NCBI RefSeq assembly: GCF_026016325.1 | Contig: NZ_CP087203.1 | Location: 5,022,001-5,086,000 of the forward strand | DNA length: 64,000 bases | DNA from: Pseudomonas sp. B21-056 | GTDB taxonomy: Bacteria; Pseudomonadota; Gammaproteobacteria; Pseudomonadales; Pseudomonadaceae | Direction: 5' to 3' | Shown: positions 61,738-64,000 of the stretch, piece after piece | How positions within the stretch are numbered: position 1 is the stretch's first letter | Layout of the letters: every line of letters starts with the position of its first letter | Translations under genes and position numbers: made by a program | The notes under the pieces: model-generated | Seen by the model: the letters and a program-made list of their open reading frames with translations, nothing else | What the model was told of the DNA's origin: nothing | Database searches by the model: none

Positions 61738-63504
61738 ATGCTGCTGACTTCCCGTACCTTGCGCCTGTCGTTGTATACCTTGCTGATCCTTGCCGGCGCC
61801 CTCGTCGCCGCTACCCTGGCGGTCCGCCATGCAGAGCGCCAGGCGCTGGAGGAAGACGCCAGCCGTGCGAACCAGCAACTGGCGTTGTACGCCAATTCCC
61901 TGCATACCTTGATCGACCGCTACCGCGCCCTGCCCGCCGTACTGGCGCTGGACCCGGAGTTGCGTTCGGCCCTGGTGGGACCGGTCAGCACGGCGCAACA
62001 GGACGTGTTGAATCGCAAGCTGGAGAAAATCAACGATGCCGCGCAGTCCTCGACCCTGGAATTGCTCGACCACACCGGCCTGGCCGTGGCGGCCAGCAAC
62101 TGGCGCCTGCCCAACAGTTACGTCGGGCACAACTACGGCTTCCGGCCTTATTTCCTCCAGACCCGCACCCAGGGCACCGGGCGTTTCTACGCGGTAGGCG
62201 TGACCAGCGGCATTCCGGGTTACTTCCTGTCCAGCGCAGTGACCGGCGACAACGGCGAGTTCCTCGGGGCGATGGTGGTGAAGCTGGAGTTTCCGGAACT
62301 TGAGCGTGAATGGCGCCAGGGCAGCGACACCCTGCTGGTCAGCGACGCCCGGGGCATCGTGTTCATCGCCAACCGCCCGGGCTGGCGCTATCGCCATCTG
62401 CTGCCCCTGACCGACAGCGACCGCGCCGAGCTCAAGGCCACCCGCCAATACGACAAGCAACCACTGCAACCCTTGAGCTACGAATCGCTGCGGCGCTTTG
62501 ACGACACCAGTCATCTGGCCCGGGTCGATGCCCCTGAGGGCTCGGCGGACTACCTGTGGGAATCCCTGCCACTGACGGCCGAAGGCTGGACCCTGCATTT
62601 GCTGCGTCGTCCGCAGATCGCTTTCGAAGACCGTCGCAACGCCGGGCTTGCCGCCGCCGGGTCGTGGTTGGCGCTGGTGTTTCTGCTGCTGTTCCTCAAC
62701 CAGCGCTGGCGCCTGGCGAAGTTGCGTCAGCGCAGCCGCGCGGAACTCGAACGGCTGGTGGAAGAGCGCACACGGGAGTTGCGCACGGCCCAGGAAGGCC
62801 TGGTGCAGTCGGCCAAACTGGCGGCGCTGGGGCAGATGTCGGCAGCCCTGGCCCATGAAATCAACCAGCCGCTGACCGCCCAGCGCATGCAGTTGGCGAC
62901 CTTGCGCCTGCTGCTCGATCACGGCCGGGTCGACGACGCCTACAAAGCACTCAAACCGGTGGATGACATGCTGACCCGCATGGCCGCCCTCACCGGCCAC
63001 CTGAAAACCTTTGCCCGCAAGAGCCCCAGCGGCTTGCGCGAGCGCCTGGACCTGGCAGCGGTGGTGGATCAGGCCTTGCAACTGCTGAACACGCGCCTGC
63101 GGGATGAACAGGTCACCAGCGTGCTGAACCTGACTCGTCCGGCGTGGGTGCGTGGCGATGCGATCCGCCTCGAACAGGTGCTGATCAACCTGTTGCGCAA
63201 CGCCCTCGATGCCATGGCCGGCCAGCCCGTCAAACGCCTGGACATTCGCCTGGAAGCCGATGAGCAACTGTGGCGCCTGACGGTCAGTGACAGCGGCACC
63301 GGGATCGCCGAGGAACACCTGGCCCAGGTCTTCGATCCATTCTTCACCACCAAGGCAGTCGGCGATGGCCTGGGCCTGGGGTTGGCGGTTTCGTTCGCGA
63401 TCATCCATGAGTCCGGCGGGCGGCTGACGGCAGACAATCATGAAAGCGGCGCCGTATTCTGCGTGACATTGCCCATCGATCAGGAGACCCGGTTGCATGC
63501 TTGA
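61738..63504 (+). CDS. dctB: C4-dicarboxylate sensor histidine kinase DctB
   Basis: A 588-residue inner-membrane histidine kinase that senses succinate, fumarate and malate and phosphorylates DctD to switch on dctA transport. Residues ~7-28 are TM1, followed by a periplasmic double-PDC sensor with the family segment [13 protein letters not shown] and YFLSSAV, and TM2 near residues 300-320. A coiled coil ([17 protein letters not shown]) leads to the H-box [20 protein letters not shown], with the N-box [13 protein letters not shown]1 DSGTGI and G2 GLGLGL. The ATG at 61738 gives [13 protein letters not shown]. It overlaps dctD by 8 bases. Confidence 0.93.
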   Translation: MLLTSRTLRLSLYTLLILAGALVAATLAVRHAERQALEEDASRANQQLALYANSLHTLIDRYRALPAVLALDPELRSALVGPVSTAQQDVLNRKLEKINDAAQSSTLELLDHTGLAVAASNWRLPNSYVGHNYGFRPYFLQTRTQGTGRFYAVGVTSGIPGYFLSSAVTGDNGEFLGAMVVKLEFPELEREWRQGSDTLLVSDARGIVFIANRPGWRYRHLLPLTDSDRAELKATRQYDKQPLQPLSYESLRRFDDTSHLARVDAPEGSADYLWESLPLTAEGWTLHLLRRPQIAFEDRRNAGLAAAGSWLALVFLLLFLNQRWRLAKLRQRSRAELERLVEERTRELRTAQEGLVQSAKLAALGQMSAALAHEINQPLTAQRMQLATLRLLLDHGRVDDAYKALKPVDDMLTRMAALTGHLKTFARKSPSGLRERLDLAAVVDQALQLLNTRLRDEQVTSVLNLTRPAWVRGDAIRLEQVLINLLRNALDAMAGQPVKRLDIRLEADEQLWRLTVSDSGTGIAEEHLAQVFDPFFTTKAVGDGLGLGLAVSFAIIHESGGRLTADNHESGAVFCVTLPIDQETRLHA

Positions 63505-64000
63505 CTCAGTAATGGTCGTCGATGACGAAGGCAGCATCCGCAGCGCCGTCGAACAATGGCTGAGCCTGTCGGGTTTCCAGGTGCAGTTGTTCAGCCGTGC
63601 CGAAGAATGCCTGGCGGCGTTGCCGGCGCATTTTCCGGGGGTGATCCTGAGCGACGTGCGCATGCCCGGGCTCAGCGGACTGGAGCTGCTGGCCGAAGTG
63701 CGCCGGCGCGATGCGGACCTGCCGGTGATCCTGCTGACCGGCCACGGCGACGTGCCCATGGCCGTGGAAGCCATGCGCGACGGCGCCTACGACTTCCTGG
63801 AAAAGCCCTTCAGCCCCGAAGCTCTGCTCGGCAGCCTGCGCCGGGCCCTGGACAAGCGCGCCCTGGTGCTGGAGAACCGGCGGTTGCATGAACAGGCCGA
63901 CGCCAAGGCCCGACTCGACGGGACGTTGCTGGGGGTTTCCCGGGGGCTGCAAAACCTGCGACGCCAGGTGCTGGACCTGGCAACGCTGCCGGTCAATGTG
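63497..64000 (+). CDS. dctD: C4-dicarboxylate response regulator DctD, N-terminal part (cut by window edge)
   Basis: The first 168 residues of a sigma-54-dependent response regulator. The receiver domain has the acidic pair (VMVVDDEGSIRSA), the phospho-acceptor Asp in VILSDVRMPGLSG, the conserved Thr in ILLTGHGDVPMAV and Lys in DFLEKPFS. The linker leads towards the AAA+ domain (LLGVSRGLQNLRRQV), which is cut off together with the DNA-binding domain. It is translated from an ATG overlapping the dctB stop. Confidence 0.92.
   Translation, partial: MLDSVMVVDDEGSIRSAVEQWLSLSGFQVQLFSRAEECLAALPAHFPGVILSDVRMPGLSGLELLAEVRRRDADLPVILLTGHGDVPMAVEAMRDGAYDFLEKPFSPEALLGSLRRALDKRALVLENRRLHEQADAKARLDGTLLGVSRGLQNLRRQVLDLATLPVNV

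Noticed and set aside
61699..63774. 691-codon minus-strand frame over dctB and dctD
   Set aside because: Antisense to two recognised regulatory genes and without any domain likeness.

Overview
This window is a stretch of Pseudomonas chromosome, most likely from the P. fluorescens group. The base composition is GC-rich. It carries an MvaT-type H-NS analogue, a 483-residue PykA-type pyruvate kinase, a DctB/DctD pair and many short palindromic REP elements of at least three families. The species is inferred from gene content only.

Layout. 1-11.1 kb is housekeeping: the secA 5' end, a DUF721 (DciA-like) gene, a HerA-like ATPase, a chemoreceptor, a three-gene envelope operon (glycosyltransferase, DUF2334 deacetylase, UPF0104 membrane protein), purU, mvaT and sbcB. 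11.3-19.9 kb is a RDD / SpoIIM-like / DUF4129 / DUF4350 / MoxR / DUF58 operon. An AbiEi-AbiEii type toxin-antitoxin pair is inserted exactly at the DUF4350-MoxR junction. 19.9-41.2 kb is a large accessory block. On the minus strand it holds a split insecticidal Tc toxin A component (TcaA-like and TcaB-like), a 1350-residue Ig-repeat protein, and three Ig-repeat paralogues, one with a large internal deletion and one frameshifted. On the plus strand it holds two near-identical DUF6124 genes, each behind a long conserved leader. 41.2-50.4 kb holds a PilZ protein, a lipoprotein, pykA, an intact group II intron inside a REP element, a ferredoxin reductase, a diguanylate cyclase and a class I fumarase. 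50.5-57.8 kb holds the matching TcB and TcC (Rhs) genes, followed by a convergent NEL-type E3 ubiquitin ligase effector gene. The window ends with dctB and the start of dctD.

How it fits together. TcA (minus strand) and TcB-TcC (plus strand) together encode a complete ABC-type toxin complex with several extra Ig-domain proteins. The C-terminal cargo of TcC has a HAE...CxxC pattern suggesting a zinc deaminase. The three transcription units of this system (Ig1-TcaA-TcaB-Ig long; Ig3-Ig2; TcB-TcC) each carry a 20-bp lux-box-like palindrome centred about 80-88 bp before the first start codon, so I infer common control by a LuxR-family regulator encoded elsewhere. The DUF6124 leaders show paired, covarying inverted repeats in which one strand can pair either with an upstream strand or with the ribosome-binding region. 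I consider the co-regulated Tc/Ig locus and the switch-like leaders the most promising new material here.
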